64,000 nt of DNA from NCBI GenBank assembly GCA_046292765.1, contig JBKBQA010000002.1:1-64000 (forward strand). Reading direction: 5' to 3'. The translations under genes were made by a program, and so were the position numbers. Source of the stretch: PGZG01 sp046292765. GTDB lineage: Bacteria > Pseudomonadota > Gammaproteobacteria > Pseudomonadales > Alcanivoracaceae. A model generated the notes under the pieces. That model was not told the origin of the DNA, did not search any database, and saw only the letters and a list, made by a program, of their open reading frames with translations. Position 1 is the stretch's first letter. Each line of letters starts with the position of its first letter. Shown here piece by piece: positions 25,345 through 33,067 of this stretch.

Positions 25345-25497
25345 CTCCCGGCAGACACTACGAACAAAGTCTGTCATAATCCCCGTCCCCGCTTCGTAGG
25401 GTCGGGCAGCAGTCCCGTACTATGGATTCACGGAGAGCCGGGCCTTGCAGGCGGGGAATGCGCTCGTTTGACCTTAAGGACCCTGGAGGGACCAACC

Positions 25498-25686
25498 ATG
25501 CTGATTCTGACCCGCCGCGTAGGCGAAACCCTGATGGTCGGTGATGAAGTCACCGTAACCGTGTTGGGAGTCAAAGGCAACCAGGTACGCCTGGGTGTCA
25601 ATGCTCCTAAAGAAGTGGCTGTGCACCGTGAGGAGATTTATCTCCGCATTCAGCACGAAAAAGCAGCAGACGGTGATCAGGGCTGA
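25498..25686 (+). CDS. csrA: Carbon storage regulator CsrA
   Basis: This 62-residue RNA-binding dimer starts MLILTRRVGETLMVG, with the conserved GVKGNQVRLGV and APKEVAVHREEIY segments. It represses or stabilises target messages by binding GGA motifs. Its own leader contains GGA repeats (CTGGAGGGACC just before the ATG), so autoregulation is plausible. Confidence 0.96.
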   Translation: MLILTRRVGETLMVGDEVTVTVLGVKGNQVRLGVNAPKEVAVHREEIYLRIQHEKAADGDQG

Positions 25687-25757
25687 TATCAACGCTGGGA
25701 TTTTTTTTTCCAGATGGTATTATGCCGGCGGCAGCTCAGGCTGCCGCTTTTCATTAC

Positions 25758-25848
25758 GGTGAGATGGCCGAGTGGCTGAAGGCGCTCCCCTGCTAAGGGA
25801 GTATACGTTAAAACCGTATCGAGGGTTCGAATCCCTCTCTCACCGCCA
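25758..25848 (+). tRNA. tRNA-Ser (GCT)
   Basis: The 91-base gene has acceptor strands GGTGAGA/TCTCACC, an anticodon GCT in the loop CTGCTAA, a long variable arm typical of tRNA-Ser, T-arm GAGGGTTCGAATCCCTC and an encoded CCA. Its 3' part is repeated as an inverted copy just downstream. Confidence 0.95.
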
Positions 25849-25903
25849 GACCATAAAAGGAGCCCCGAAAGGGGCTTTTTTTATGGTCTGGCGGTGAGAG
25901 AGG
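25834..25903 (+). terminator. Long inverted repeat spanning the tRNA-Ser 3' end and its terminator
   Basis: Arms 25834-25866 and 25871-25903 (33 bases, 31 matching) enclose a GAAA loop. The inner part (AGCCCC/GGGGCT followed by T7) is an ordinary intrinsic terminator. The outer 25 bases repeat the tRNA acceptor and T-stem 3' strand in inverse orientation. Confidence 0.85.
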
Positions 25904-25920
25904 TCATGATGAGAACCCTT

Positions 25921-26016
25921 GTTCGACCAGCCGCGTCAGCGGCGCAGGACGCCGCAGGCGCCCCCGCAGGGGGTGGAGCAATCGCCATAAGCGATTGCGG
26001 AATCCATCCCTCTCTC
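25921..26016 (+). repeat. tRNA-associated repeat core, copy A (after tRNA-Ser)
   Basis: A GC-rich core opens with GTTCGACCAGCCGCG, contains small hairpins (GCGGCG...CGCCGC and CAATCGC...GCGATTG) and closes with GGAATCCATCCCTCTCTCA. It is about 90% identical to copy B at 26326-26415 over the core. The closing part instead matches the 3' end of the adjacent tRNA-Ser. From here to the tRNA-Arg gene at 26174 no further gene is seen. Confidence 0.75.
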
Positions 26017-26173
26017 AGGCGCGCAAAGCGCGCCCGATGATCCAGCTGTTGCACCGAGCGTCTCGTTATCGATTGTTGACCGTTCACTTTTAAGGCGACT
26101 TCGGCTTGACTCGGCCATCCCCTTTGGAAATAATGCGCGCCTCTCGCGATGGCCACGCCTCGCACACAGACAC

Positions 26174-26250
26174 GCACCCGTAGCTCAGCTGGATAGAGCA
26201 CCAGGCTACGAACTTGGGGGTCGGAGGTTCGAATCCTTCCGGGTGCGCCA
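26174..26250 (+). tRNA. tRNA-Arg (ACG)
   Basis: The 77-base gene has acceptor strands GCACCCG/CGGGTGC, anticodon loop CTACGAA (anticodon ACG), T-arm GGAGGTTCGAATCCTTCC and an encoded CCA. It is followed by a terminator hairpin and repeats derived from its own 3' end. Confidence 0.95.
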
Positions 26251-26306
26251 CTAAACAAAAAGGGTCCCGCGAGGGGCCCTTTTTGTTTAGTGGCGCACCC
26301 GGAAGG
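26235..26306 (+). terminator. Long inverted repeat spanning the tRNA-Arg 3' end and its terminator
   Basis: Arms 26235-26268 and 26273-26306 (34 bases, 33 matching) enclose a GCGA loop. The inner GGGTCCC/GGGGCCC plus T5 is a terminator. The outer part is an inverse copy of the tRNA-Arg T-stem and acceptor 3' strand with CCA. Confidence 0.85.
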
Positions 26307-26332
26307 TGCTTCGAGAAGCTCCCAGGTTCGAC
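26277..26332 (+). repeat. 56-bp direct repeat, copy 1
   Basis: This runs from CCCTTTTTGTTTAG to CCCAGGTTCGAC. It is identical to 26448-26503 and includes the inverse tRNA-Arg 3' end. It leads into the repeat core at 26326. Confidence 0.9.
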
Positions 26333-26415
26333 AAGCCGCGCAGCGGCGCAGGACGCCGCAGGCGCCCCGCAGGGGTGAGCCATCGCGCAAGCGATGGCGA
26401 ATCTATCCTTCCGGG
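26326..26415 (+). repeat. tRNA-associated repeat core, copy B (after tRNA-Arg)
   Basis: This opens with GTTCGACAAGCCGCG and shares the core of copy A (hairpin CCATCGC...GCGATGG). It closes with CGAATCTATCCTTCCGG, where the last part matches the 3' end of tRNA-Arg rather than that of tRNA-Ser. Confidence 0.75.
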
Positions 26416-26447
26416 AAGGGAAGGACTGGATCGAAGCGTCAAGGGAC

Positions 26448-26503
26448 CCTTTTTGTTTAGTGGCGCACCCGGAAGGTGCTTCGAGAAGCTCCCAGGTTCG
26501 ACC
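26448..26503 (+). repeat. 56-bp direct repeat, copy 2
   Basis: An exact second copy of 26277-26332, 115 bases after the first ends. It is not followed by another core. From 26504 to the next gene at 26625 nothing recognisable is seen. Confidence 0.9.
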
Positions 26504-26624
26504 CAAATAACCCTCCGCTATCAAGCTCCCGCTGATATAGCAAAAGGGTCTCTGCCATTCATTCCCTCCCCCCAGTTCCGGGCGCAGAATCGGAACAGGA
26601 CTTACTGGTAAGGGGAATATCACC

Positions 26625-27146
26625 ATGAAGCGTTTCTACTATATGACTCGATCCCTCTCGAGCGTACTCGGCATCAGCCGCGACCTGCAGGAAGCCGGTA
26701 TCGGTGAGAATCGGATTCACGTGCTCGGTGGCAATGCCGGGGTGCTGGAGCAGGCCCGGGTCAATACCACCTCTGTCTGGGAGGAAACCGACATCCTCCA
26801 CTTCGGCTTTATGGGCGCCCTCTATGGCATGATCTTTGGTCTGTTTGGTGGTTTTATCCTGGCAGCGGTGGACCCCTGGGGGGTGCAGCTGGGGAGTGGA
26901 GCGCTGATTGCGGCAACCGCCTTTGGTACCGGCTTTGGCGCCTGGGTCGGGGGTATTCGCGGAATCTCCACCCGCAACCATCATATCCAGCCCTATCTCG
27001 ACGGAGTTGAGCGAGACGGCAACTATCTGGTGATGGTGGATGCCGACGATATCCGTCAGATCAGTTCGGTAGAAAAGGTCATGCAGACCCGCCATCGCGA
27101 AGCCCGGCAGGCCGGGCAGGAGGACCATTACAGCCCGTTCTTCTGA
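26625..27146 (+). CDS. Conserved two-span membrane protein, unknown function
   Basis: I do not recognise a named family with certainty. The 173-residue protein has a soluble N-terminal part (about 1-55). Two glycine-rich membrane spans follow (about 62-85, GALYGMIFGLFGGFILAAV, and 92-112, ALIAATAFGTGFGAWVGGI). The soluble tail contains NYLVMVDADD, resembling the layout of general-stress membrane proteins with glycine-zipper helices. A ribosome binding site (AGGGG) precedes the ATG. It stands alone between the tRNA repeats and the gap gene. Confidence 0.65.
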   Translation: MKRFYYMTRSLSSVLGISRDLQEAGIGENRIHVLGGNAGVLEQARVNTTSVWEETDILHFGFMGALYGMIFGLFGGFILAAVDPWGVQLGSGALIAATAFGTGFGAWVGGIRGISTRNHHIQPYLDGVERDGNYLVMVDADDIRQISSVEKVMQTRHREARQAGQEDHYSPFF

Positions 27147-27165
27147 ATCGCGAGGCGGCCTCTGC

Positions 27166-27191
27166 GCCCGCTGTCCTTCGGGACAGCGGGC
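27166..27191. terminator. Hairpin terminator between convergent genes
   Basis: GCCCGCTGTCC and GGACAGCGGGC (11 perfect pairs) flank a TTCG tetraloop between the ends of the membrane-protein gene and gap. It has no strong T-run and may act in both directions. Confidence 0.7.
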
Positions 27192-27200
27192 CAGTCTCTA

Positions 27201-28196
27201 TCAGGCCATTTTCAGGACCATATCGACCATTCGTTCGGTGAACCCCCACTCGTTGTCATACCAGCTCATCAGCTTGGCCTGGCGTCCCATTACTCGGGTC
27301 TGCGCCAGATCGACGATGCTGGAAAGGGGGTTGTGGTTGAAGTCCCACGACACCAGCGGTTCCTCATTGACACCGAGAATGCCTTTGAGACTTCCGTTTG
27401 CAGCGGCGCGAAGTGCATCGTTGATCTCTTCTGCTGATGCGTCCCGACGCAGCAGGCAGTGCAGGTCCACCATGGATACATTGAGGGTAGGTACGCGAAT
27501 GGCCATGCCGTCCAGCTTGCCCTTGAGATGGGGCAATACCAGTCCGACTGCCTTGGCAGCGCCGGTTTGGGTCGGGATCATCGACATCGTGGCCGAGCGC
27601 GCCCGATAGAGATCGTTGTGGGCCTTGTCGATCAGGTTCTGGTCGTTGGTGTACGCATGGATCGTGGTCATCTGCCCCTGCTCGAAACCGAATGCGTCAT
27701 CGAGCACCTTGACCAGTGGTGCCAGACAGTTGGTGGTGCAGCTGGCATTTGATACCACCAGATCGCTGCTTTGAAGGTCGCCATCATTGACCCCGACCAC
27801 GATGGTGCGATCAGCATCCGCCACCGGGAAGCTGGCCAGTACCCGCCGGGCGCCGGCATCGAGGTGAGCCTTCAGGGCATCGCGGGTCTTGAACTTGCCG
27901 GAACACTCCAGCGCAATGTCCACCTGACAGCTTTTCCACGGCAGCTTCGCAGGATCCTTTTCCTTGCTCAGATGAACCGACCAGCTGCCAATCTGAAGGG
28001 TGTCTCCGTCCAGACTCACCGGCACCGAAAAATGGCCATGGGTAGTATCGTGGCGGGTGAGGTGGGCGAGTACGGCAAAATCGGTCAGATCGTTGATGGC
28101 CACCACCTGAATCTGATCCTGCAGGCCCCGCTCGTAGATCGCTCTGACCAGACAGCGGCCGATGCGACCGTATCCATTAATGGCAACTCGAATCAT
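27201..28196 (-). CDS. gap: Glyceraldehyde-3-phosphate dehydrogenase
   Basis: This 331-residue enzyme has the Rossmann start IRVAINGYGRIGR, the catalytic SNASCTTNCLAP (Cys near 152), the phosphate-site regions and the C-terminal WYDNEWGFTERM. It oxidises glyceraldehyde 3-phosphate in glycolysis or its reverse; an erythrose-4-phosphate dehydrogenase role (Epd) cannot be excluded from sequence. ATG 28196 is chosen because GGAG sits 7 bases upstream, whereas ATG 28208 overlaps that site. An FNR-like box lies about 80 bases upstream. Confidence 0.9.
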   Translation of the reverse strand: MIRVAINGYGRIGRCLVRAIYERGLQDQIQVVAINDLTDFAVLAHLTRHDTTHGHFSVPVSLDGDTLQIGSWSVHLSKEKDPAKLPWKSCQVDIALECSGKFKTRDALKAHLDAGARRVLASFPVADADRTIVVGVNDGDLQSSDLVVSNASCTTNCLAPLVKVLDDAFGFEQGQMTTIHAYTNDQNLIDKAHNDLYRARSATMSMIPTQTGAAKAVGLVLPHLKGKLDGMAIRVPTLNVSMVDLHCLLRRDASAEEINDALRAAANGSLKGILGVNEEPLVSWDFNHNPLSSIVDLAQTRVMGRQAKLMSWYDNEWGFTERMVDMVLKMA

Positions 28197-28273
28197 GATG
28201 TACTCCATGTGATAGCTCTTGGAGTCAGTGTAGATCAGCGGGCGGGCAGTGGCACCCGTCGGAGGCGGCCCGG

Positions 28274-28287
28274 TTGATCTGGGTCAA
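28274..28287. promoter_or_regulatory. Possible FNR/Anr-type box between gap and a GGDEF/EAL gene
   Basis: TTGATCTGGGTCAA matches TTGAT-N4-ATCAA at 9 of 10 half-site bases. It lies in the divergent intergenic region. A TATGAT -10 candidate at 28317-28322 would serve the rightward gene, with the box centred about 48 bases before the start point. Which gene it controls, if any, is not determined. Confidence 0.4.
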
Positions 28288-28349
28288 ACTGGTCGATTCA
28301 GGGCTTCAGTTGCAGGTATGATCCCCGCATAACAAGAATCAGGTTGCCG

Positions 28350-30710
28350 ATGTATCCCTCCGATCTGCTTTACGACGTCATCCGCTACGGGCTGGTTGTC
28401 AGTGCATTGCTGCTGGCGCTGGTATGTTATGGCTATGGACGTGGCGGTGCCGGACGCGGGTATCTGTGGCTATCTGCAGCGATGGCGCTGGATGGGTTGC
28501 GACATCTTGTTCTGATGTTTGCACCTCCGGTTACGGCGGTGGCGTTTTATGCCGACGTGGATTTGTTGCTCCGAGCGTTCCTGCTATTAACGGGACTGCA
28601 ATTGCTGGGCGGTGGAGCCCCGTCTGGGGTATTGCGCTGGCTCGTAGTGCTGTCAATGGGTTGGCTGATGTTCTGCTACCTGACCATACATGGCGAGCCA
28701 CTTTGTCGTGAGCTGCCGGGCACGGTGCTGCTGGCGTCGGCATGTGTTCTGTTGTCAGTGTTCTTCTGGCGTGGACGTGATCGCAAACGGCCGCTCGGCT
28801 TTCTGGTTGCTGCTACTGCGTTTCTGATACTGGCGGCCTTCTGGGTCATACACCCTCTGGCACGGCAAAGTCACTGGGGGCACTGGCACTTCGCCACCCT
28901 GCAGGTGCTCTACATGCTGATCAGCGGTGGCCTGATTCTGGCGTTGTACCAGAGTGAGCGACTACGCGCAGACTTTGCCAGCGAAGGGCAGGAGAAGGCC
29001 CTGTTGCGGGTGCTGCGCAGCCGTCGGCGCGTGGTGCAGCTGCGTGAGTGGACCGACGTGCTGTTGCAGCAAATTTCTGACGGAGTCGTAGTCAGTGATA
29101 TGAATGGGGTCATAACCGGTTTCAACCGTGGTGCAGAAACCATCTTTGGTCTCAGGGCTGTCGACATTCTGGGGAAAACCGTTATCGAGTTGATGCCGGA
29201 GAGCGAACGTCCGCAGGGGCAGTCTCTGGCCGAGTTGCTGGACAGTTTTCGCGAGCGTTTTCGCACTCCCAGAGAAGTGGTCGGACGGTTCCGGGACGGG
29301 GCGACGCTTGAACTCGAGATGGTGGTGTCGCCGATGGCGATCATTGATGCTGAGCAGATGGTGGCAATTATCCGCGATGTGTCCGAGCGCAAGCGGCAAC
29401 GAGAGCAGCTTCACTTTCTTGCTCGTCATGACGCCCTCACCGGGTTGCCGAATCGACGCTACTTCACAGAGTTGGTGGCGCAGCGCCTTCAGGATGGACA
29501 GCGTGGCCTGCTGGCTTTTGTCGATCTGGATGACTTCAAGCTCATCAATGACACCCTGGGACACAAGGCGGGCGATACCGCGCTGGTCGCCATCGCCCGC
29601 CGATTGGTGGGGCTGGCGGGTGAGCAGGCAGTGGTGGCCCGGCAGAGCGGCGATGAGTTCGTCATGTTTCTTCCCGATCTGACAGACCAGCGTGCCATGC
29701 GCGAGTGGGCAGAAGAACTGGTGTTGCGGGTGCGTAACCCGGTCAGCTTTGATCAGGTCGAATTCGGCTTGTCCTGTAGCGTCGGTCTTGCCGCCTGCGA
29801 CGGCAGAACCGATGATGTGGAGACGCTGGTGCGGGAGGCCGATCTGGCCATGTATCAGGCCAAGCGTAGCGGCAAGAATCGCTTCAGCTTCTTCCACGAA
29901 TCGATGCTGGCGGAATCTAACCGCATTGCCGAGCTGGCGGCGCGACTGAAGCGAATCGATATGGATCGCGAGTTGTCGCTGGTGTTCCAGCCGCGGATGC
30001 AGCTGGAAGGTCGTCATCTGGCGGGAGCCGAGGTGTTGCTGCGCTGGTGCACGCCGGAGGGCGAGCAGATCCCGCCGGACCAGTTTATTCCGGTGGCAGA
30101 GGAAACCGGACAGATTCTGCGGCTTGGTTACTGGGTGCTGGGGCAGGCCTGTCGCCATCTGGCGGGCTGGGGTCATCTGCGGGATTCTCTGGTGCTGTCG
30201 ATCAACCTGTCGGCAAAACAACTGTTTGATGAGTATCTGGTGGACCGCATCGAGGAAGTGCGGACCCGCTATGAGTTGGCTCCGGCCCAGCTCGAGTTTG
30301 AAATCACCGAAAGCTCCGCCATGCAGGATATTGACTATGCGCTGCGGGTACTCGGGCGTTTGCGGGCAAGGGGATACGGCCTGTCGCTGGACGATTTCGG
30401 TACCGGGTTTTCGTCGTTGTCCCACATGCGCCAGTTACCTGTGGACACCATCAAGATTGATCGTTCGTTTGTGCAGAACCTGGTGGAGGATCGTCAGCAG
30501 CGGGTGCTGGTGGCCGGGATCATCGAGTTGACCGGGCATCTGAATATGCGGGTGCTGGCGGAAGGGGTGGAGACCGCCGAGCAACTGGACATTCTGGATT
30601 CGCTGGGCTGTGACGAGGCCCAGGGCTTTCTGATCGGCAGGCCGATGCCGGCAGAGGAATTCGCCGAAAGAGTGCTGACACAATGGGAGGCCCTGGTCGA
30701 GACATTCTGA
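28350..30710 (+). CDS. Membrane-bound PAS-GGDEF-EAL cyclic-di-GMP protein
   Basis: This 786-residue protein has an N-terminal membrane sensor of about seven spans (residues 10-210). A PAS domain (about 240-350), a GGDEF domain (signature RQSGDEFVMF, an allowed SGDEF variant) and an EAL domain follow. The EAL catalytic set looks complete apart from EVL in place of EAL (GAEVLLRW): EITESSAM, DDFGTGFSSL, KIDRSFV and AEGVET are present. It may thus make and degrade c-di-GMP or, more likely, act mainly as a phosphodiesterase. ATG 28350 is preferred over TTG 28344. The SRP RNA gene follows. Confidence 0.9.
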   Translation: MYPSDLLYDVIRYGLVVSALLLALVCYGYGRGGAGRGYLWLSAAMALDGLRHLVLMFAPPVTAVAFYADVDLLLRAFLLLTGLQLLGGGAPSGVLRWLVVLSMGWLMFCYLTIHGEPLCRELPGTVLLASACVLLSVFFWRGRDRKRPLGFLVAATAFLILAAFWVIHPLARQSHWGHWHFATLQVLYMLISGGLILALYQSERLRADFASEGQEKALLRVLRSRRRVVQLREWTDVLLQQISDGVVVSDMNGVITGFNRGAETIFGLRAVDILGKTVIELMPESERPQGQSLAELLDSFRERFRTPREVVGRFRDGATLELEMVVSPMAIIDAEQMVAIIRDVSERKRQREQLHFLARHDALTGLPNRRYFTELVAQRLQDGQRGLLAFVDLDDFKLINDTLGHKAGDTALVAIARRLVGLAGEQAVVARQSGDEFVMFLPDLTDQRAMREWAEELVLRVRNPVSFDQVEFGLSCSVGLAACDGRTDDVETLVREADLAMYQAKRSGKNRFSFFHESMLAESNRIAELAARLKRIDMDRELSLVFQPRMQLEGRHLAGAEVLLRWCTPEGEQIPPDQFIPVAEETGQILRLGYWVLGQACRHLAGWGHLRDSLVLSINLSAKQLFDEYLVDRIEEVRTRYELAPAQLEFEITESSAMQDIDYALRVLGRLRARGYGLSLDDFGTGFSSLSHMRQLPVDTIKIDRSFVQNLVEDRQQRVLVAGIIELTGHLNMRVLAEGVETAEQLDILDSLGCDEAQGFLIGRPMPAEEFAERVLTQWEALVETF

Positions 30711-30773
30711 TCCGCCTTGCAATGGTGGCGGGCTTTCGCGACAATGCCGCCCTCTCCGAAAGGGAGCTCAATG

Positions 30774-30881
30774 GCAGCCCTGTCGGTCCCCCCGCAATGA
30801 CCAGCTGTGAACCCCGCCAGGTCCGGAAGGAAGCAACGGTAGCAGTGACGTCGTGTGCCGGGGTGTGGCTGGCAGGGCTGT
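30774..30881 (+). ncRNA. ffs: 4.5S RNA of the signal recognition particle
   Basis: The Ffh-binding core is present (CAGGTCCGGAAGGAAGCAAC...GTGTGCCGGGGTG, near 30820-30866). Closing strands CAGCCCTG near 30776 and CAGGGCTG near 30873 pair to form the usual hairpin rod. Ends are approximate. It pairs with Ffh to target membrane proteins. It stands just upstream of dnaX, a common arrangement. Confidence 0.92.
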
Positions 30882-31023
30882 CTCCATTTTTGGTGTTCTT
30901 CAGGGTGCCTTCGAGCCTGCATTGTGCCAGCTTTCAGTTTGTCCTGATCTTCCATGGAGACAGCCCTTTTACGGGGCGGAATTCTGGTACGATATCGCCT
31001 TTAATGCTGGCTGTGGGGCTTTG

Positions 31024-32724
31024 ATGAGTTATCAGGTTCTGGCGCGTAAATACCGGCCGCGCACCTTTCATGAGCTGGTGGGGCAGGAACATGTATCGCG
31101 GGCGCTGATCAACGCGCTTGACCATGATCGCCTTCACCACGCCTATCTGTTTACCGGCACCCGCGGTGTTGGCAAGACGACCATCGCCCGCATTCTGTCC
31201 CGTTGTCTCAATTGCGAGCAGGGCGTCAGCTCGCAGCCCTGTGGCGTATGTGATACCTGCGTCGAAATCGGCGAAGGACGTTTTGTCGATCTGATCGAGG
31301 TAGATGCCGCCAGTCGTACCAAGGTTGAGGATACCCGGGAGCTGCTCGACAACGTTCAGTACGCGCCGACTCGCGGTCGTTACAAGGTTTACCTGATCGA
31401 CGAAGTGCACATGCTGTCGGCGCATTCCTTCAATGCGCTGCTGAAAACACTGGAAGAGCCACCGCCGCACGTGAAGTTTCTGTTGGCGACAACCGATCCG
31501 CAAAAATTGCCGGTCACCATCCTGTCCCGTTGTTTGCAGTTTAATCTCAAGGCGCTGCCGGCGGATCGGATTGCGGGTCATCTCGCGGATCTGCTTGAAC
31601 GCGAGATGATCGGCTTCGATGCGCCGGCGCTGGCATTGCTCGGTCAGGCGGCGCGGGGGTCAATGCGTGATGCCCTGAGCCTGACTGATCAGGCTATTGC
31701 ATTCAGTGGCAATCCGCTCACCGAGGGCGCAGTGCGCGGCATGTTGGGCAGTGTTGATCGAGCCCATGTGCTGGCACTGCTTGATGCGCTGGCGGACGGC
31801 GCGGCCGAGTCGGTGCTGGCAGCACTGGATAAGGTCGCAGAGCAGTCGCCCGATGAGCTGGCGTTACTCGATGAGCTGATCAGTAGTCTGCACGCCCTCG
31901 CCGTGTCTCAGGCCGTGCCTGCGCGACAAGCCGATGAACGTGTGGCCGCATTGGCTGCACGTTATACCGCCGAGCAGGTGCAGCTGTGCTATGACGTCGC
32001 CCTGCGCGGCCGCCGCGATCTTGCTGAGGCCCCGAATCCGCGCGCTGGGCTCGAAATGATTCTGCTCAGAATGGTGCTGTTCCGTCCCGAAGGTGTGCTG
32101 CCCGCAGGAGGCGGTGACGGGGCAAAAAAGCCGGTTGAGCCGGGCCGTCCCGAATTGCGGGCGGTACCGGCTCAGAACCGCCCTGGCCAGTCGGCCCCGT
32201 CTTCAGCGCAGGCGGCGGCTGTGGCGCCCCGGCTGGTTGTGGCAGCGCCACCCGTTCTGGAGTTGCCGGTGGCGGTGCCGTCGGCGCGAGTCGAATCGAT
32301 CCCGGTTGCCGGCCGGGACGCGCAGCCCCGGGTTGTCGGTGAAGGGCCAGCCTGGTGGGCGCAGTTGGTGGCTGGGTTGCCGGTAGATGGCATGTTGCGC
32401 AACCTTGCTGAACAATCGGCGCTGATGCAGCGTGATGGTCTCAGCTGGACTCTGCAACTGGAACCCGGGCACCAGATGCTGGCCACTGCGGAGCGTCTTG
32501 AGCAGCTGGCGGCGGTGATATCGGAACGACTTGGTAGCAGGGTGCGTCTTACTGCCGAGTGGCGCGAGGGCGTCGCCGATACGCCGGCGCAGCAAATTGC
32601 CGTGGCACGGCAGGCAAAACTGGAAAAGACCCGTCAACTGATCAGCCAGGACCCGGTGGTGGTGGCGCTGGGCAGGGATTTTGGCGGACGCCTTGATATC
32701 GACTCCATCCAACCGGAGGACTGA
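31024..32724 (+). CDS. dnaX: DNA polymerase III subunits tau and gamma
   Basis: The full-length product (tau, 566 residues) is the clamp-loader ATPase that also bridges polymerase and helicase. Seen are Walker A TGTRGVGKTT near 43-52, the zinc site CLNC...CGVCDTC near 64-79, DEVHMLS and the sensor 1/SRC motif ILSRCLQF. The start ATG 31024 gives the conserved MSYQVLARKYRPRTF. An internal frameshift signal at 32124-32130 should yield a shorter gamma of about 371 residues. It is followed 1 base later by ybaB. Confidence 0.96.
   Translation: MSYQVLARKYRPRTFHELVGQEHVSRALINALDHDRLHHAYLFTGTRGVGKTTIARILSRCLNCEQGVSSQPCGVCDTCVEIGEGRFVDLIEVDAASRTKVEDTRELLDNVQYAPTRGRYKVYLIDEVHMLSAHSFNALLKTLEEPPPHVKFLLATTDPQKLPVTILSRCLQFNLKALPADRIAGHLADLLEREMIGFDAPALALLGQAARGSMRDALSLTDQAIAFSGNPLTEGAVRGMLGSVDRAHVLALLDALADGAAESVLAALDKVAEQSPDELALLDELISSLHALAVSQAVPARQADERVAALAARYTAEQVQLCYDVALRGRRDLAEAPNPRAGLEMILLRMVLFRPEGVLPAGGGDGAKKPVEPGRPELRAVPAQNRPGQSAPSSAQAAAVAPRLVVAAPPVLELPVAVPSARVESIPVAGRDAQPRVVGEGPAWWAQLVAGLPVDGMLRNLAEQSALMQRDGLSWTLQLEPGHQMLATAERLEQLAAVISERLGSRVRLTAEWREGVADTPAQQIAVARQAKLEKTRQLISQDPVVVALGRDFGGRLDIDSIQPED
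32106..32138 (+). promoter_or_regulatory. Programmed -1 frameshift signal in dnaX
   Basis: The slippery heptamer A AAA AAG lies at 32124-32130 in the zero-frame register GCA-AAA-AAG. A Shine-Dalgarno-like AGGAGG (32106-32111) stands 12 bases before it, and a short CCGG hairpin follows. After slippage the -1 frame reads GCC GGT TGA, stopping at 32136-32138. This is the E. coli arrangement for making gamma. Confidence 0.85.
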
Positions 32725-32725
32725 C

Positions 32726-33046
32726 ATGCAAATCGATATGAACAATCTGCTCCAGCAGGCTCAGGCCATGCAGGAGAAAATGAAAAAGATGCAGGATGAG
32801 ATCGCCAATGCCGAGGTTACCGGCGAGGCCGGGGCAGGCATGGTCAAGGTCACCATGAATGGGCGGCACGATGTCCGTCGCGTGGAGATCGATCCGTCCC
32901 TGATGCAGGAAGACAAGGAAATGCTTGAAGACCTGCTCGCTGCCGCCGTCAACGATGCGGTGCGTCGGGTGGAGCGTCAGCAGCAGGAGAAGATGGTCGG
33001 GATGACCGCCGGGCTGCCATTGCCGCCGGGCTTCAAGCTGTTCTGA
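32726..33046 (+). CDS. ybaB: YbaB/EbfC nucleoid-associated protein
   Basis: This small dimeric DNA-binding protein of 106 residues has an N-terminal helix rich in Gln/Met/Lys (NNLLQQAQAMQEKMKKM), the central VKVTMNGRHDVRRVEID strand region and the terminal LPPGFKLF. It lies between dnaX and recR, as in most proteobacteria, and is thought to shape DNA and aid repair. ATG 32726 follows GGAGG at good spacing. Confidence 0.95.
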   Translation: MQIDMNNLLQQAQAMQEKMKKMQDEIANAEVTGEAGAGMVKVTMNGRHDVRRVEIDPSLMQEDKEMLEDLLAAAVNDAVRRVERQQQEKMVGMTAGLPLPPGFKLF

Positions 33047-33067
33047 GCCGGCCTGCGGAATCCGTTT

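Noticed and set aside
26277..26503. CRISPR array
   Set aside because: There are only two 56-bp repeats, containing tRNA-derived sequence, with no regular spacers and no cas genes in the window.
25881..26626. Minus-strand open frames over the two tRNA genes and their repeats
   Set aside because: These are antisense translations of tRNA sequence (strings such as GFEPPTP and SIQLSYG are typical spurious products); no ribosome sites or homology were seen.
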